Shown piece after piece: positions 44,067 through 53,114 of a stretch of DNA of 64,000 bases. The first letter of the stretch is position 1; every line of letters starts with the position of its first letter. Below the pieces are notes generated by a model. The model did no database searches, was not told where the DNA came from, and saw only the letters and a program-made list of their open reading frames with translations. The stretch comes from Gemmatimonadaceae bacterium (GTDB lineage: Bacteria > Gemmatimonadota > Gemmatimonadetes > Gemmatimonadales > Gemmatimonadaceae). The stretch covers positions 1 through 64,000 of the forward strand of contig JBBJNV010000012.1 in the NCBI GenBank assembly GCA_037721215.1, read 5' to 3'. The translations under genes were made by a program, and so were the position numbers.

Positions 44067-46331
44067 TCACTTGAATCGCTGCTGTATGTATTCGTGGGTG
44101 TGGCTCGCGGGCAGCGCGGGTGACGACGCGCCGGCGCGAATGAAGAACTCCTCGCCCGAAGCGTTCTTGAGGAAGACCGGCTTGCTACTGGTGGCGCACT
44201 CGATGGCGAGGATGCGCTTCTCTCCGACATCCGCGAACGTGGTCTTGATGCAGGCAAAGACAGCACCCCCCAACCGATCCTTGATCAAGTTGTCGAGATG
44301 CAGCGCCATCTTGTCTTCGCTTGTGAATTTGTCATTCTCCAGCCCCACCGCCTCGCCGCTGTCATTTACTCCCACGAATAGCGTACCGCCGCCCGAGTTA
44401 AGGAAGGCCGCCACGGTCTTGAGTACCGCGTGCTCCATTTTCGAGTCGCTCTGGCCTGTATGAGCGTTAACGCGCAGGGTGGACTTGAATTCCGTCTGCA
44501 TACTTTCGCCCCTGCTGATGCGCGCCTCGAAGGTGTCCGCTTCCTGCGCGATGATCTCGCCGTGGGTCAGGCGCTTGTAGCCGTCCGCGATGACAGCGGC
44601 AATGCCAGCGCGGCGCACTGCGAGAAACTCTTGGTACTCCAGTTGCTCCCATCCCTCCGGGAGAGCGTGCCAATAGGCCTGGTCCGCGCGTTCCTTCGGC
44701 TGGAGACGGCTCCAGTATTTCGGGAGGTACTCTGACGGCGGACTGCCTGAAATGGCGACGTTGTCGTTCCACTCAACCAGCGCGTAGTTGGCAAGCTGGT
44801 TTGTCTCTCGCGTGGACGTGAACCCGAGCTCGGCGAGGTAACTTTTGGGGAAGAGGTGGTGCCTTTCGGCAGCGGATTTCGTCGACTTTACTGCGGGGTC
44901 GAGCACGTCACGGGTACGCTTCTTCGAGAACAGCGCCTTGGCATCGAATAGGTTCAGCGACGCGAAGTATGCGTACAGCAAGGGGCTGGTTGCGGACGAG
45001 GTGTCGAGACGGTTAGGCAGGGTAACCGCCCAGAAGTCTGCCGTCAGTTCGGCGACCATCACCCGTTCCACCCAAGCGAGGAACTCTTCGGACGACGAGA
45101 CATTGCGAAGGGCCGCCAGATCCCTCTCCATGAGCGTCTCTGGCGAACCGCCGGTATAGCGGGAGGTGATCGCGGCCATGAAGTACCAGCGCCCAACGAT
45201 CTGCCCGAGCGTATGCGGCTTCACCTTCAGGTCGACTCGGCCTATCAGGTACAGGATGTAGGTGTAGTAGATCGTAGTTTGCGAGCTGACCAGGTTTGCG
45301 CCTGTGAAGCCGCTTTGCCTGAGGATGCCGAGGAAGTCGTGCCAATGAGCGAGGTTCAGCACGTGCGCCTGCCCTTCCTGCAGTTTGGCGAATTGCTTGT
45401 CGCGCTGCACTTCGCTGAACTCCTCGGTCTCCATGTCCTTGCCGCGCAGAACGGAGTACGCAGATTTGAGACGCGCACGTCGGAACGCGATTCCGACTGC
45501 CACCCGCAACAACTGGTCGGGTGATGGATCGACGAAGTGATTGAACGGGCTTGGCCCCGATTTAGCTGGCTGGCGAGCCGCTCGGCAGAAGTCCTCCAAC
45601 TCCTTACGCCCGTCCTCCCAGAAGACGGACATAAGGGTGAGGATGAAGTCGGCCTGATTGAGCTTCTTGCCTTCGCTGTTGATGCGGACGAACACCTCTG
45701 CCACCTGCTCCTCTTCGATGTTGGCGGAGAGTTGCAAGGTCGTGAAGGGGTAGCTCGTCACGTTGAAGAGCCGCTGCAAGGATTGCTCACAAGCTTTCTT
45801 CTCCTCCGCGTCAAAGCCCCGTTCGCCCTTGTCGCGGTGGGCAGCCAATTGCTCGAGATAGTCGCCGACGATGCGATACTGACTTGCCGTCGGCGAGAAG
45901 AGTCGTGATATGCTCGGCAGGTATTCCGGATCCTTGCGGATGGCCGGATTGCAGACCTCAAACGTTCCGTCGGTCGGGCGGAACGCGATCTCGATCTGCT
46001 CCGACTCGTAGTTCTCGCGCACCACGGGGATGCCTTTGAGCACGGCGTACAGGGAGGTCAGGCGCTGCTGCCCATCGACGATCAGAAGATGCGGCACCTT
46101 CTGATGACTATTCACGCCGATCTGTTTCGTCTTTTCGCCGACCTGATTTTCCCAGAACAGGAAGTAGCCAACCGGGTAGCCGCGATACATAGAGTCGAAC
46201 AGATCGCGCACCTTCGCGTTCTTCCATACGAAAGGTCGCTGAATGTCCGGCAAACCGATCTCCCCCATCTCGATGTCGTCGATGAGTTTCGAGAGGGAGT
46301 AACCGACTTCTTTGAAGAGCGTGGCGGTCAT
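44067..46331 (-). CDS. DUF262-HNH-AlbA_2 fusion (GmrSD-like)
   Basis: A 754-residue fusion. Residues 1-230 form a DUF262 (GmrS-like) ParB-type NTPase domain: LPDIQRPFVWKNAKVRDLFD, YPVGYFLFW and LLIVDGQQRLTSLYA. A DUF1524 HNH region holds ERHHLFPKSYL near residue 490. The last 150 residues form a Schlafen-type AlbA_2 domain (ESMQTEFKSTLRVN, FLNSGGGTLFVGVNDSGE). GmrSD enzymes cut glucosylated phage DNA. It is inside a type I operon between hsdS and hsdR, with a four-base overlap to hsdS. Joint use with HsdMS is inference. Confidence 0.88.
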   Translation of the reverse strand: MTATLFKEVGYSLSKLIDDIEMGEIGLPDIQRPFVWKNAKVRDLFDSMYRGYPVGYFLFWENQVGEKTKQIGVNSHQKVPHLLIVDGQQRLTSLYAVLKGIPVVRENYESEQIEIAFRPTDGTFEVCNPAIRKDPEYLPSISRLFSPTASQYRIVGDYLEQLAAHRDKGERGFDAEEKKACEQSLQRLFNVTSYPFTTLQLSANIEEEQVAEVFVRINSEGKKLNQADFILTLMSVFWEDGRKELEDFCRAARQPAKSGPSPFNHFVDPSPDQLLRVAVGIAFRRARLKSAYSVLRGKDMETEEFSEVQRDKQFAKLQEGQAHVLNLAHWHDFLGILRQSGFTGANLVSSQTTIYYTYILYLIGRVDLKVKPHTLGQIVGRWYFMAAITSRYTGGSPETLMERDLAALRNVSSSEEFLAWVERVMVAELTADFWAVTLPNRLDTSSATSPLLYAYFASLNLFDAKALFSKKRTRDVLDPAVKSTKSAAERHHLFPKSYLAELGFTSTRETNQLANYALVEWNDNVAISGSPPSEYLPKYWSRLQPKERADQAYWHALPEGWEQLEYQEFLAVRRAGIAAVIADGYKRLTHGEIIAQEADTFEARISRGESMQTEFKSTLRVNAHTGQSDSKMEHAVLKTVAAFLNSGGGTLFVGVNDSGEAVGLENDKFTSEDKMALHLDNLIKDRLGGAVFACIKTTFADVGEKRILAIECATSSKPVFLKNASGEEFFIRAGASSPALPASHTHEYIQQRFK

Positions 46332-47503
46332 GAGGTGGTGCTCGGCAGGGTGACATTGCCCGACAGCAAACGCGGCAACAGGAGGTCGCGCGTCCGGCGG
46401 AGGTTTTCTATTTGAAGGCGGAGCGTACTTGCTTGCTTCTCGAATGTGTTAGCCAGTCCGCAGAACTTGTGCAGCAAACCGGCGGGCGGCACGAGAATCT
46501 CCAGCGTGTAGGCTTGGTTGCGGCTCAATCCAGGAACAGCGGCATCGCTGTTGATGAAGTTCAGGTTCGGCAAGACGTAGGACAAGAAGCGTAGCGGAAT
46601 CGACGAGGTCACAAAGAAGGCGGTGTCTATGACGAAAAAATCTTTGTCGCACCAAAAGACGCTGCCGACATTGCCCTTTCTTCCAACGATGATGCCCGGA
46701 CCGTGGACCAAGCTCGCGTCGTGATAGCCAACAACACCGCTCGAACCGAAGACAGGAAAGCCGCCACCATGTCGGTCCTCTTTCTTCAGCGCCTTGCCAT
46801 AGTTCAACTGGAGGACGTCGCCAAGCTTCTTCACTTGCCAGCCTTTGGGGATGTCGCCTAGGGCGGAGCCGATGCGCGGGAGCTTTTCGTGGCCGGGAAA
46901 GCGGAAGTGGACGAACCATTCGCGGTAGAGGGCGCGGGCCATCGCCTCCAGAATCCGGATGCGCCGCTGACTGTTCTTGATCAGCTCATCGTAGGCCGAC
47001 AGGATGCCCCCGATCCGCCGTTGCACCGGCAGCGGGGGAACTCGGACTTTTACGTCCGCGATTCGAGACGGCGCGGTGTGTCGAATCTTCGTGCCACTGG
47101 CGGAACCGCGAAGCTGCTGACGAACCGGCTTCGAGTTGAACAGGTAGTAGATGAAGTGTTGGTCTGCCTGCTTCCGGTCGCGAATCTGGACCAGTCCGAG
47201 CCGCTGGTTGTGCAGGTAAACGCCGCTACGAGGAATGAGTGCACTGCTACCGAGCAGCCCCTCCGCTTGCTCGGTCATCGCGACGACAAGGTCGCCCTCA
47301 TTCAGCACGTAGTCTTCAGGAACCGGTCCGCTATACCACCTCGCTTTGTCGCTTTTCTCCTTGAAACCGCCTTCCTCCAGAAAATTGCCGGGAGTCAAGA
47401 CGACGTGCGTGCCGGTGCTGGCGAAGTATTCGCCGAGAAAGGCGTAGCCGTGCTTTACGTCAAGCAGGTCACCAAGTTTGCAGTCGCGCCACGCCGCTAT
47501 CAT
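46328..47503 (-). CDS. hsdS: type I restriction enzyme, specificity subunit
   Basis: A 391-residue HsdS with two target-recognition domains, each followed by a conserved helix. TRD1 ends in PPLPVQRRIGGILSAYDELI; TRD2 begins GDIPKGWQVKKLGDVLQLNYG and ends LEILVPPAGLLHKF. The start is the ATG at 47503 (MIAAWRDCKLGDLL); the frame is open a further 117 codons but that is a shadow of rhuM. The ATG overlaps the stop of the 27-codon ORF (TGATG). Recognition sequence not predictable. Confidence 0.93.
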   Translation of the reverse strand: MIAAWRDCKLGDLLDVKHGYAFLGEYFASTGTHVVLTPGNFLEEGGFKEKSDKARWYSGPVPEDYVLNEGDLVVAMTEQAEGLLGSSALIPRSGVYLHNQRLGLVQIRDRKQADQHFIYYLFNSKPVRQQLRGSASGTKIRHTAPSRIADVKVRVPPLPVQRRIGGILSAYDELIKNSQRRIRILEAMARALYREWFVHFRFPGHEKLPRIGSALGDIPKGWQVKKLGDVLQLNYGKALKKEDRHGGGFPVFGSSGVVGYHDASLVHGPGIIVGRKGNVGSVFWCDKDFFVIDTAFFVTSSIPLRFLSYVLPNLNFINSDAAVPGLSRNQAYTLEILVPPAGLLHKFCGLANTFEKQASTLRLQIENLRRTRDLLLPRLLSGNVTLPSTTS

Positions 47504-47586
47504 CACGCCCCCAGAATCTCCGCCACCTTGCCGGCGATGGTTTGCCCGAGGCCGCGCGCGAGGGCCTTGAGAGTTTCGTTGTTCAT
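47503..47586 (-). CDS. 27-residue leader ORF similar to the HsdM C-terminus
   Basis: A tiny frame, [20 protein letters not shown] and seven more residues, ending VAEILGA. It starts by ATGA overlap with the rhuM stop and ends by TGATG overlap with the hsdS start, so it couples the two genes. Its tail (TIAGKVAEILGA) closely matches the end of HsdM ([12 protein letters not shown]). It looks like a duplicated hsdM 3' end left when rhuM was inserted. Confidence 0.5.
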   Translation of the reverse strand: MNNETLKALARGLGQTIAGKVAEILGA

Positions 47587-48623
47587 TTCTTCCCTCCGTT
47601 TTTCCTCGACTTGGGCGGGGGTGGCAATTGCTTGATGGCTTTCTCAAACTCCCCACCCGTCGCGTCGGCCTGTAGGACGCGCTGGCGATTGTATTTCTCG
47701 TATTCCGCCTCGGCGAGTTCCTTCGCCATTGGGTGCGAGATTTTCCCGGCGTGGGTGAGGATGTTGCGGTCGTTGATGGTGAGGAACCCGTGGAGCTTCG
47801 TGATCCAGTCGCGCATGTGCATGGGCACGCGGCGCATGGCCTGGCCTTCGGCAAAAACGAGGTATTGCTCCACCAGGTTGTTCAGGGCGGCGAGTTCCGG
47901 CTCATTGAGGAAATTCTTGGCGATGGTCACGTCGTCCTTGCGCACCTTCACGCCGCGCCAGGTGGTCAGGCCCATCTGCGGCTTGGCGCTGTCGGCGCGG
48001 GCGTGAATGATTTCCGCCGCTGTCTGGCCGGTGATGGCCCAGTGCAGTTTGTTTTGCACGGTTTGAAAAAATTGAACGCTCTCGGGCTCGGTGGGATCGT
48101 AATCAATGCTGGTGGCGTAAATGTCGGTGATCTTCTGGTAGAACCGCCGCTCGGAGGTTCGGATGTCCTGAATCCGGCGAAGCAGTTCCTCGAAGTAATC
48201 GAACGGCTGGTCGGGATTCTTCAGCCGCTCGTCGTCGAGGACGAAACCTTTGACGATGAACTCGCGAAGTTGCTGCGTAGCCCATATGCGGAAGCGGGTG
48301 GCGACGACACTCTTGACGCGGTAGCCGACAGAGATGATGGCGTCGAGGTTGTAGTGTTTAGTGCGGTATCTCTTGCCGTCGGCGGCAGTTATTAAGAATT
48401 CCTGAATAACTGAAGCGGCGTGCAATTCCCCTTCGGCAAAGATGCTGCGGAGGTGCATATTCACGTTCGGAACAGTCGTCTGAAACAGCCCCGCCATGTG
48501 GGCCTGGGTCAGCCACGCCGTTTCGCCCTCCAGCCGGACATCAATCTTGAGTTTCCCGTCGTCTGCCTGATAGACGAGGAACTGGCCTTTGCCGGGCGGG
48601 TTGGATTCTTCGGGACTGCTCAT
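47583..48623 (-). CDS. RhuM family protein
   Basis: A 346-residue RhuM (virulence protein RhuM/Fic-DOC associated) protein: [42 protein letters not shown], and [29 protein letters not shown]. Family members often sit in type I restriction operons between hsdM and hsdS; the function is unclear, and a DNA-binding role is suggested by the N-terminal KilA/Bro-like region. It overlaps the hsdM stop by four bases. Confidence 0.92.
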   Translation of the reverse strand: MSSPEESNPPGKGQFLVYQADDGKLKIDVRLEGETAWLTQAHMAGLFQTTVPNVNMHLRSIFAEGELHAASVIQEFLITAADGKRYRTKHYNLDAIISVGYRVKSVVATRFRIWATQQLREFIVKGFVLDDERLKNPDQPFDYFEELLRRIQDIRTSERRFYQKITDIYATSIDYDPTEPESVQFFQTVQNKLHWAITGQTAAEIIHARADSAKPQMGLTTWRGVKVRKDDVTIAKNFLNEPELAALNNLVEQYLVFAEGQAMRRVPMHMRDWITKLHGFLTINDRNILTHAGKISHPMAKELAEAEYEKYNRQRVLQADATGGEFEKAIKQLPPPPKSRKNGGKK

Positions 48624-50239
48624 GCCTCCAGAATCTCCGCGACGTTGCTCGCAATTGTCGTTTCCAATTCGCGCGCCTGCGCATTGAGCCCTTCCAGTTC
48701 CTCGTTCAGCGTTTCGACCTGTGCCTTGAAATCCTCGTCGCTCACGGCTTCGCCCGCCGCCACACCCACGTAGCGTCCCGGGTTGAGCGACCAGCCCTGC
48801 GCCTCAATTTCCTTGAGCGTGGCCGCGCAGCATAGGCCGGGCACATCGGAGTACTCCGGCTTATTGCCGAAGATGTCCTTCAGCTTCGCGTCGGCATCCA
48901 GGCCGCCGAGTGTGAGGTCGAGTGCCTCCCCACGATAAAGGCGGACGACGTTGGCGATGAAGCCAATCTGCGCTTGTGTCCAGTCGCGGTGCGCGCGGTC
49001 AACCTGCCGGTAAATGTGCCTGGCATCGATAAACAGCACAGTGTCGGCGCGGGGCGTCCTGGCCTTGCCCTTATCGAAAAACCAAAGCGTGCACGGGAGC
49101 GTGACCGTATAAAACAGGTTCGGGCCGACGGCGACCATCACGTCCACCGCGTGGGCTTCGATGAGTTGTTTGCGGAGTTCCTGTTCGGAGCTGCGAGCGT
49201 CGGACGCCGAGTTGGCCATCACGAATCCGGCGCGTCCCTTCTTGTTCAGCGATGAATAGAAGAGCTGAATCCAGAGGTAGTTGGCGTTGTCGGTGTTCGG
49301 CAGGCCGAAGGGGAAACGGCGGCCCGGCCCGACGGAGTCCTTCAACCGCTGCTTATCCACTGCGTTGACGTTGAACGGCGGATTGGCAAGGACAAAGTCG
49401 AACTGGCCGGTGGCGGTGTGCGGGTCGTCGTAATAGCTGTTGACGTTGCCGCCGTGGCGGATGTCGCCTTCGAGTCCATGCACCGCAAGGTTGAGACGAC
49501 AGAGGCGTCCGGTCTCGTCGGTCTTTTCGACGCCGCAGATGGCCAGCTCGCTGGCGGGGTTCTGCTTGTGCTCCGCCACGAACCGCGCACTTGAAACGAA
49601 CATGCCGCCCGATCCGCAGGCAGGGTCGAGAATACGCCCGTGGTAGGGCTCGATGACTTCTGTCAGAAGACGGACAATGCTGCTCGGCGTATAGAACTCG
49701 CCGCCTTTCTGACCCTCGGTGCGCGCGAATTCGCCCAGGAAGTACTCATAGATGCGGCCGAACGCATCGTAGTCCGCAGTGGCGGGAATCTCGGAAACCT
49801 TCTTGAGCAGCTCCTTGAGCAAGGTGCTGGTGAAGAGGTTGTAGGTCTTGGGCAGGACACCCGCAAGCTGCGGATTGTGCTTCTCGATGTCCCGCATGGC
49901 GGCGTTGATTTTCGCGCCGATATTCTCGGCCTCGGGCCGGTTGAGCAGGTAGGCGAATCGCGCCTCGGCGGGCAGGTAAAGGATGCCCTCGGCGTGGTAG
50001 GCCGCAGGTTCATCCACCCGGCTGCCGCGCCGCGCCGATGCGCCGGCCTTCTCCAAGGTGGCGCGCTGAGCGGTGAACCGGACTTCGGCAAAGCGCAGGA
50101 AGATGAGCCCCAGAATCGGGCCTGAGTATTCCTGTGCCTTGAGCCCGGAGTTAGCACGGAACTGATCGGCGGAATCCCAGAGGCGCTTTTCAAGCGTCGC
50201 TGCGGCGGTGTCTTTCTCGGAAGGCGCTATCCACAGCAT
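48620..50239 (-). CDS. hsdM: type I restriction enzyme, methylase subunit
   Basis: A 539-residue N6-adenine methylase. The N-terminal helical domain (residues 10-160) is followed by the SAM site [14 protein letters not shown] and the catalytic motif [11 protein letters not shown]-terminal helix ([20 protein letters not shown]) contacts HsdS. It is first in the operon hsdM-rhuM-hsdS-DUF262-hsdR, all on the minus strand with short overlaps. The stop overlaps the rhuM start (ATGA). It methylates the target defined by HsdS and so protects the host DNA. Confidence 0.96.
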   Translation of the reverse strand: MLWIAPSEKDTAAATLEKRLWDSADQFRANSGLKAQEYSGPILGLIFLRFAEVRFTAQRATLEKAGASARRGSRVDEPAAYHAEGILYLPAEARFAYLLNRPEAENIGAKINAAMRDIEKHNPQLAGVLPKTYNLFTSTLLKELLKKVSEIPATADYDAFGRIYEYFLGEFARTEGQKGGEFYTPSSIVRLLTEVIEPYHGRILDPACGSGGMFVSSARFVAEHKQNPASELAICGVEKTDETGRLCRLNLAVHGLEGDIRHGGNVNSYYDDPHTATGQFDFVLANPPFNVNAVDKQRLKDSVGPGRRFPFGLPNTDNANYLWIQLFYSSLNKKGRAGFVMANSASDARSSEQELRKQLIEAHAVDVMVAVGPNLFYTVTLPCTLWFFDKGKARTPRADTVLFIDARHIYRQVDRAHRDWTQAQIGFIANVVRLYRGEALDLTLGGLDADAKLKDIFGNKPEYSDVPGLCCAATLKEIEAQGWSLNPGRYVGVAAGEAVSDEDFKAQVETLNEELEGLNAQARELETTIASNVAEILEA

Positions 50240-50414
50240 GAAGCCAAGGTATCCATTCTAGGGTTGCGTGACTTGGAGCGTGGGCTACACCGTTTGGTGC
50301 AGGCCACTCCAACGACCTCGTTCTCACGTAGACACGTCGGGGTTCACTGAAAGCCTCCCTGTGCTGCCAATTGTGCTCGTGACGCGGGCGGTTCGCCGCG
50401 CAGAGTAAGCCGAC

Positions 50415-50714
50415 CTACGCGACGGCCAGTTTGCGAACGCGAAGGCGCTTTCGTGACCGCTCGGCGTGCCAGAGATCGTATTGCATTTGTTGATGCAGCC
50501 AACTCTCGGCCGTGGTGTTGAAGGCGATGGACAGCCGAATGGCCATTTCGGGGCTGATGCCCGCGCGCGCGTTCAGGATGGCGGACAAGGTGTTGCGACT
50601 CACGCCAAGGGAGCGGGCGGCCTCCGTGACGCTGAGTTGCAAGGGCATCAAGCAAAGTTCACGAAGAATCTCGCCGGGGTGCGGGGGCTGGTGCATACGG
50701 AGCGTTGTCATCAA
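50415..50714 (-). CDS. higA: HigA-type antitoxin (XRE family)
   Basis: A 99-residue HTH antitoxin: [28 protein letters not shown] then [27 protein letters not shown], the VapI/HigA HTH, followed by [18 protein letters not shown]. The higB start region overlaps it upstream by four bases. HigA silences the operon and blocks the toxin. It lies about 175 bases upstream of hsdM on the same strand; whether it shares the promoter region is unknown. Confidence 0.93.
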   Translation of the reverse strand: MMTTLRMHQPPHPGEILRELCLMPLQLSVTEAARSLGVSRNTLSAILNARAGISPEMAIRLSIAFNTTAESWLHQQMQYDLWHAERSRKRLRVRKLAVA

Positions 50715-50992
50715 TGATGGTCCTCGTAGTCTACGTCCGTGACGTCGGGCCCCTCAAAACGAAACGTCACCCGCCAGTTGCCGGTCACATTCACCGCCCA
50801 GGTGCCGTGGCGCATGCCCTTGAGCGGATGAACCCCAAGCCCTGGAAGTCCCATGTCTCGGGGTTCCCTGGTGACGTTGAGCCGCGCGAGAATCAGCCGA
50901 AGTCGGTTCACGTGCTTGCTCTGAATCCCGGCCGTCGAGCCCTCGCTGAAGAAGCGCCCCAGCCCCTTGTGCCTGAACCGGATGATCGCCAT
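50711..50992 (-). CDS. higB: HigB-type toxin (RelE superfamily)
   Basis: A 93-residue ribosome-dependent RNase: [57 protein letters not shown] and [23 protein letters not shown], the HigB/graft of RelE signature. I took the ATG at 50992, which gives the family length; the open frame runs 15 codons further upstream. It precedes higA, the typical reversed order of this pair. Confidence 0.94.
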   Translation of the reverse strand: MAIIRFRHKGLGRFFSEGSTAGIQSKHVNRLRLILARLNVTREPRDMGLPGLGVHPLKGMRHGTWAVNVTGNWRVTFRFEGPDVTDVDYEDHH

Positions 50993-51320
50993 CAGATAGT
51001 GTAACGTGTAACGTGGCAGATGGCAACTCGCCCGCATTTTGGACTGTCATCGCAACGAACGTCGTTGTGTAAAACGCCGGAGTTATCGCTGTCGGGTGCA
51101 CGCCGTTGTCAGGCGATGCATTTCCCGGCCTTAGTCAGAAGCTCGGCGATCCGTGATGCCCACTTCGTCCCTTGGAATCCGAAGGACGCGGGATGGTCGA
51201 TCCATGTGGCCACCATTGGCGGCGAGCCGGCAAGCTCCTAATGCCGACATGCTCGCCAGCGGAAGTCGAGATAGAGTGACCGGCGGAAGGGAAATGCCGA
51301 GACAGGCTATTCCAGGTTCC
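50993..51320. other. region without gene, possible attC remnant
   Basis: About 330 bases upstream of higB hold no convincing gene. Around 51070-51114 the plus strand has GTAAAACGCC and, 35 bases on, GTCAGGC, which look like worn attC boxes, but the arms do not pair clearly. The remainder is open in several frames without protein-like features. Confidence 0.3.
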
Positions 51321-51509
51321 CACACCGGCAACCAGAATCGCGTGAGGCTGCCGTTCGGGACCATGAAGCGCGGGATGGACCAAGGCTGCTTTCTGCTCCG
51401 TGGGCTCGCCAAGGTGCGCGCCGAATTCAGCCTGACGGTGCTTGCCTACAATCTCAAGCGGGTGATCAACGTGGTTGGTGTTCCTCGGATGATCGCGGCG
51501 CTCGGATGA
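51321..51509 (+). pseudogene. transposase C-terminal fragment (IS1182/IS5-like)
   Basis: The frame gives NRVRLPFGTMKRGMDQGCFL, then RGLAKVRAEFSLTVLAYNLKR, which is the C-terminal block of IS1182/IS5-type DDE transposases, with the catalytic Glu region replaced or absent. Nothing of the N-terminal or DDE core is found upstream, so it is a relic of about 60 codons. It lies between higBA and the second DUF4258/DUF2283 pair and shows that an insertion element once entered the array. Confidence 0.75.
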
Positions 51510-51589
51510 GGGGAACGGTCTCACCATCCGATCGGGGGCGCGAACGACTGCGTCCAGACTCGTGCCGATGACTTCAGATTGACTTCAGA

Positions 51590-51673
51590 TCGTCATAAAC
51601 ACGGATCGAACCAAATGGCCGACCCAAGTGAGCGATGCGTAACGTTTTCACACAGTCTCGCGTAACGCTAGGC
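51590..51673 (-). repeat. possible attC-like site at the DUF2283 stop
   Basis: The box GCTAGGC (51667-51673, near GTTAGGC) covers the stop of the DUF2283 gene, the usual arrangement here. The remaining arms are not clear; a GTCATAAAC at about 51590 may be the opposite end. Confidence 0.3.
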
Positions 51674-51874
51674 AGCGGGCGCGTCGATCTCTTCGAGCTG
51701 GATGTTTGGAAGAGCAGCCAACTTCGCCGCGTGCTCGATCGTCATGCTGACGAGGTTACCGGCCTTGTCCAGGTCGACGTAGACATTCTCGGAGATCTCT
51801 CGAGTTTCCTCGACTGCGAGGGTCGAGAACTCCAAAAGCGCCGTGTCCGTGTCTCTGAAATACTTGACGATCAT
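51668..51874 (-). CDS. DUF2283 family protein (putative antitoxin)
   Basis: A 68-residue DUF2283 protein with the full pattern MIVKYFRDTDTALLEFSTL, EETREISENVYVDLDKAGNL and SMTIEHAAKL. This is the canonical length, unlike the 89-residue relative at 28.8 kb. It follows the DUF4258 gene with a four-base overlap, so the two are coupled. Role as antitoxin is inferred from this constant pairing. Confidence 0.85.
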   Translation of the reverse strand: MIVKYFRDTDTALLEFSTLAVEETREISENVYVDLDKAGNLVSMTIEHAAKLAALPNIQLEEIDAPAA

Positions 51875-52104
51875 GGCTTGAATCTACGGTCAAAGAAGGC
51901 GTTATGCACCGTTTCGCGGTCTGCGAGAAGTACCACTCTCAGGTGGCGACGATCCGCATCGATGTACACCCAGCGGCGAATGCGACCGTCTTGCTGAATG
52001 AACTCGACAACCGGAGATCTGACAGCCAGTTCGATCCACGCATCGAGGATGCGGGCTCTATCGGGCCGTTCACGAACGTGGCGGAAGTAGGCCGTTGTCT
52101 TCAA
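51871..52104 (-). CDS. DUF4258-like protein (putative toxin)
   Basis: A 77-residue protein: FRHVRERPDRARILDAWIEL, SPVVEFIQQDGRIRRWVYI, LRVVLLADRETVHNAFFDRRF. The early H-x-R, the W-x-Y strand and the closing VHNAFFD fit DUF4258, a RelE/BrnT-like fold. It precedes DUF2283 with overlap. It is the second such pair in the island, and its sequence is well apart from the first, so the two arrived separately. Confidence 0.8.
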   Translation of the reverse strand: MKTTAYFRHVRERPDRARILDAWIELAVRSPVVEFIQQDGRIRRWVYIDADRRHLRVVLLADRETVHNAFFDRRFKP

Positions 52105-52126
52105 TTCGGCCGGATGTCGGTTCGCT

Positions 52127-52156
52127 GCCTAACGCCTGCAGCAAGCATCGTTTAGG
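52127..52156 (-). repeat. very short attC-like site
   Basis: The outer boxes are good: GCCTAAC at 52127-52133 (GTTAGGC on the minus strand, perfect) and GTTTAGG at 52150-52156, which covers the stop of the SEC-C gene. Only 16 bases lie between, so the inner arms of a normal attC are missing. It may be a deleted site. Confidence 0.4.
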
Positions 52157-52967
52157 TGACTCGCGGCGTGACAATCTTGCCTTCGTTGGCCGCACCCCGG
52201 GCGTGACACTGATGGTACTCCAATCCGCTGTTGCACGGACACATGTTATGCACCGGCGGCGTTCGGCGCTCTGCGATTCCAGTTCGCGCATCCACTGTCA
52301 CAACAATGCGCGCTGGTGGCTCAGACGGGGGGAGGTCTGGCGGGATCATCCGGCGAGGTTGGATCAGCGACACCAGACACTCGTGCGCTATCTGGCGCAC
52401 TGACGCCCGCTCTACGCCGGAGACAGGGATCGAAGGACCGTCGGAGAGGGTGAAGGTATATCCCATGGCGTTTTCACGACTCAATCGGTAGTACCGTTCC
52501 TCGATTGCGTCGTCCGCATGCGCACCGCCATCTTGGTCAGCCAGCGTCAGCACCAAATCTGCCCGCGTGAGCTCGAACTGTTCGGGCACACGTACCACAC
52601 GCTTTCTCCACCAGTATTCGAACGGAATCATCCAGATCGGCCGTCCGAGCGGCTTCTCGATGGGAGCTACGAATCTGCAGTCCGTTCCTGTGTAGTGTGC
52701 CAACACGAGCCCAAAGGTTGGAAGCAGATTGTCGTTATTGACATTCTCCGCTGTATCGAAAAAGAGGGCGTCCTTGAGCTTTAGTTGAGTGAGGAGCGAG
52801 GTGGAGCGCTTGGTATCGTGCAGTAGGATGCGAAGCGACGTCGCGATCCGTTTTGCCTCTGTCTCGTCGCCGGCATCGAAGGCCGCGCATGACTTACGGA
52901 GAAACGCCCACTGCTCGTGGTACGCCGCAGCGGTCTCATCTCTGGTCAGTGTACGCTTGGATGCCAT
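52152..52967 (-). CDS. SEC-C motif cassette protein
   Basis: A 271-residue protein. The C-terminus has a SEC-C zinc motif, MCPCNSGLEYHQCHARG (CxC...CH), which in SecA and other proteins binds zinc and ribosomes or partners. The first 240 residues (helical start YHEQWAFLRKSCAAFDAGDETEAKRIAT, then mixed alpha/beta with IWMIPFEYWWRKRV) I do not recognise. It starts 16 bases from attC site 16 and ends in the short site, so it is a complete single-gene cassette. Function unknown. Confidence 0.78.
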   Translation of the reverse strand: MASKRTLTRDETAAAYHEQWAFLRKSCAAFDAGDETEAKRIATSLRILLHDTKRSTSLLTQLKLKDALFFDTAENVNNDNLLPTFGLVLAHYTGTDCRFVAPIEKPLGRPIWMIPFEYWWRKRVVRVPEQFELTRADLVLTLADQDGGAHADDAIEERYYRLSRENAMGYTFTLSDGPSIPVSGVERASVRQIAHECLVSLIQPRRMIPPDLPPSEPPARIVVTVDARTGIAERRTPPVHNMCPCNSGLEYHQCHARGAANEGKIVTPRVT

Positions 52968-52982
52968 AAGAGTGTTGGTGTC

Positions 52983-53063
52983 ACCTAACCGCCTTTAGCT
53001 GAGCTGCAAGCGAACTAAATAAAAGGCGGTGAGTGTCAAGATAGATGTCGGCGAGAGTTAGAC
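52983..53063 (-). repeat. attC site 16 (best preserved)
   Basis: On the minus strand it runs from GTCTAAC (RYYYAAC, perfect) to GTTAGGT (GTTRRRY, perfect), 81 bases. Inner arms: plus-strand GCCTTTAGCTGAGCTGCAAG on the left and ATGTCGGCGAGA on the right. Both core boxes fit the consensus exactly, making this the strongest single site in the island. Confidence 0.78.
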
Positions 53064-53114
53064 GGCATCGGGGAGACAGCTTACCTTCTCTGTTACTAAT
53101 ACCTAGGTACACCA

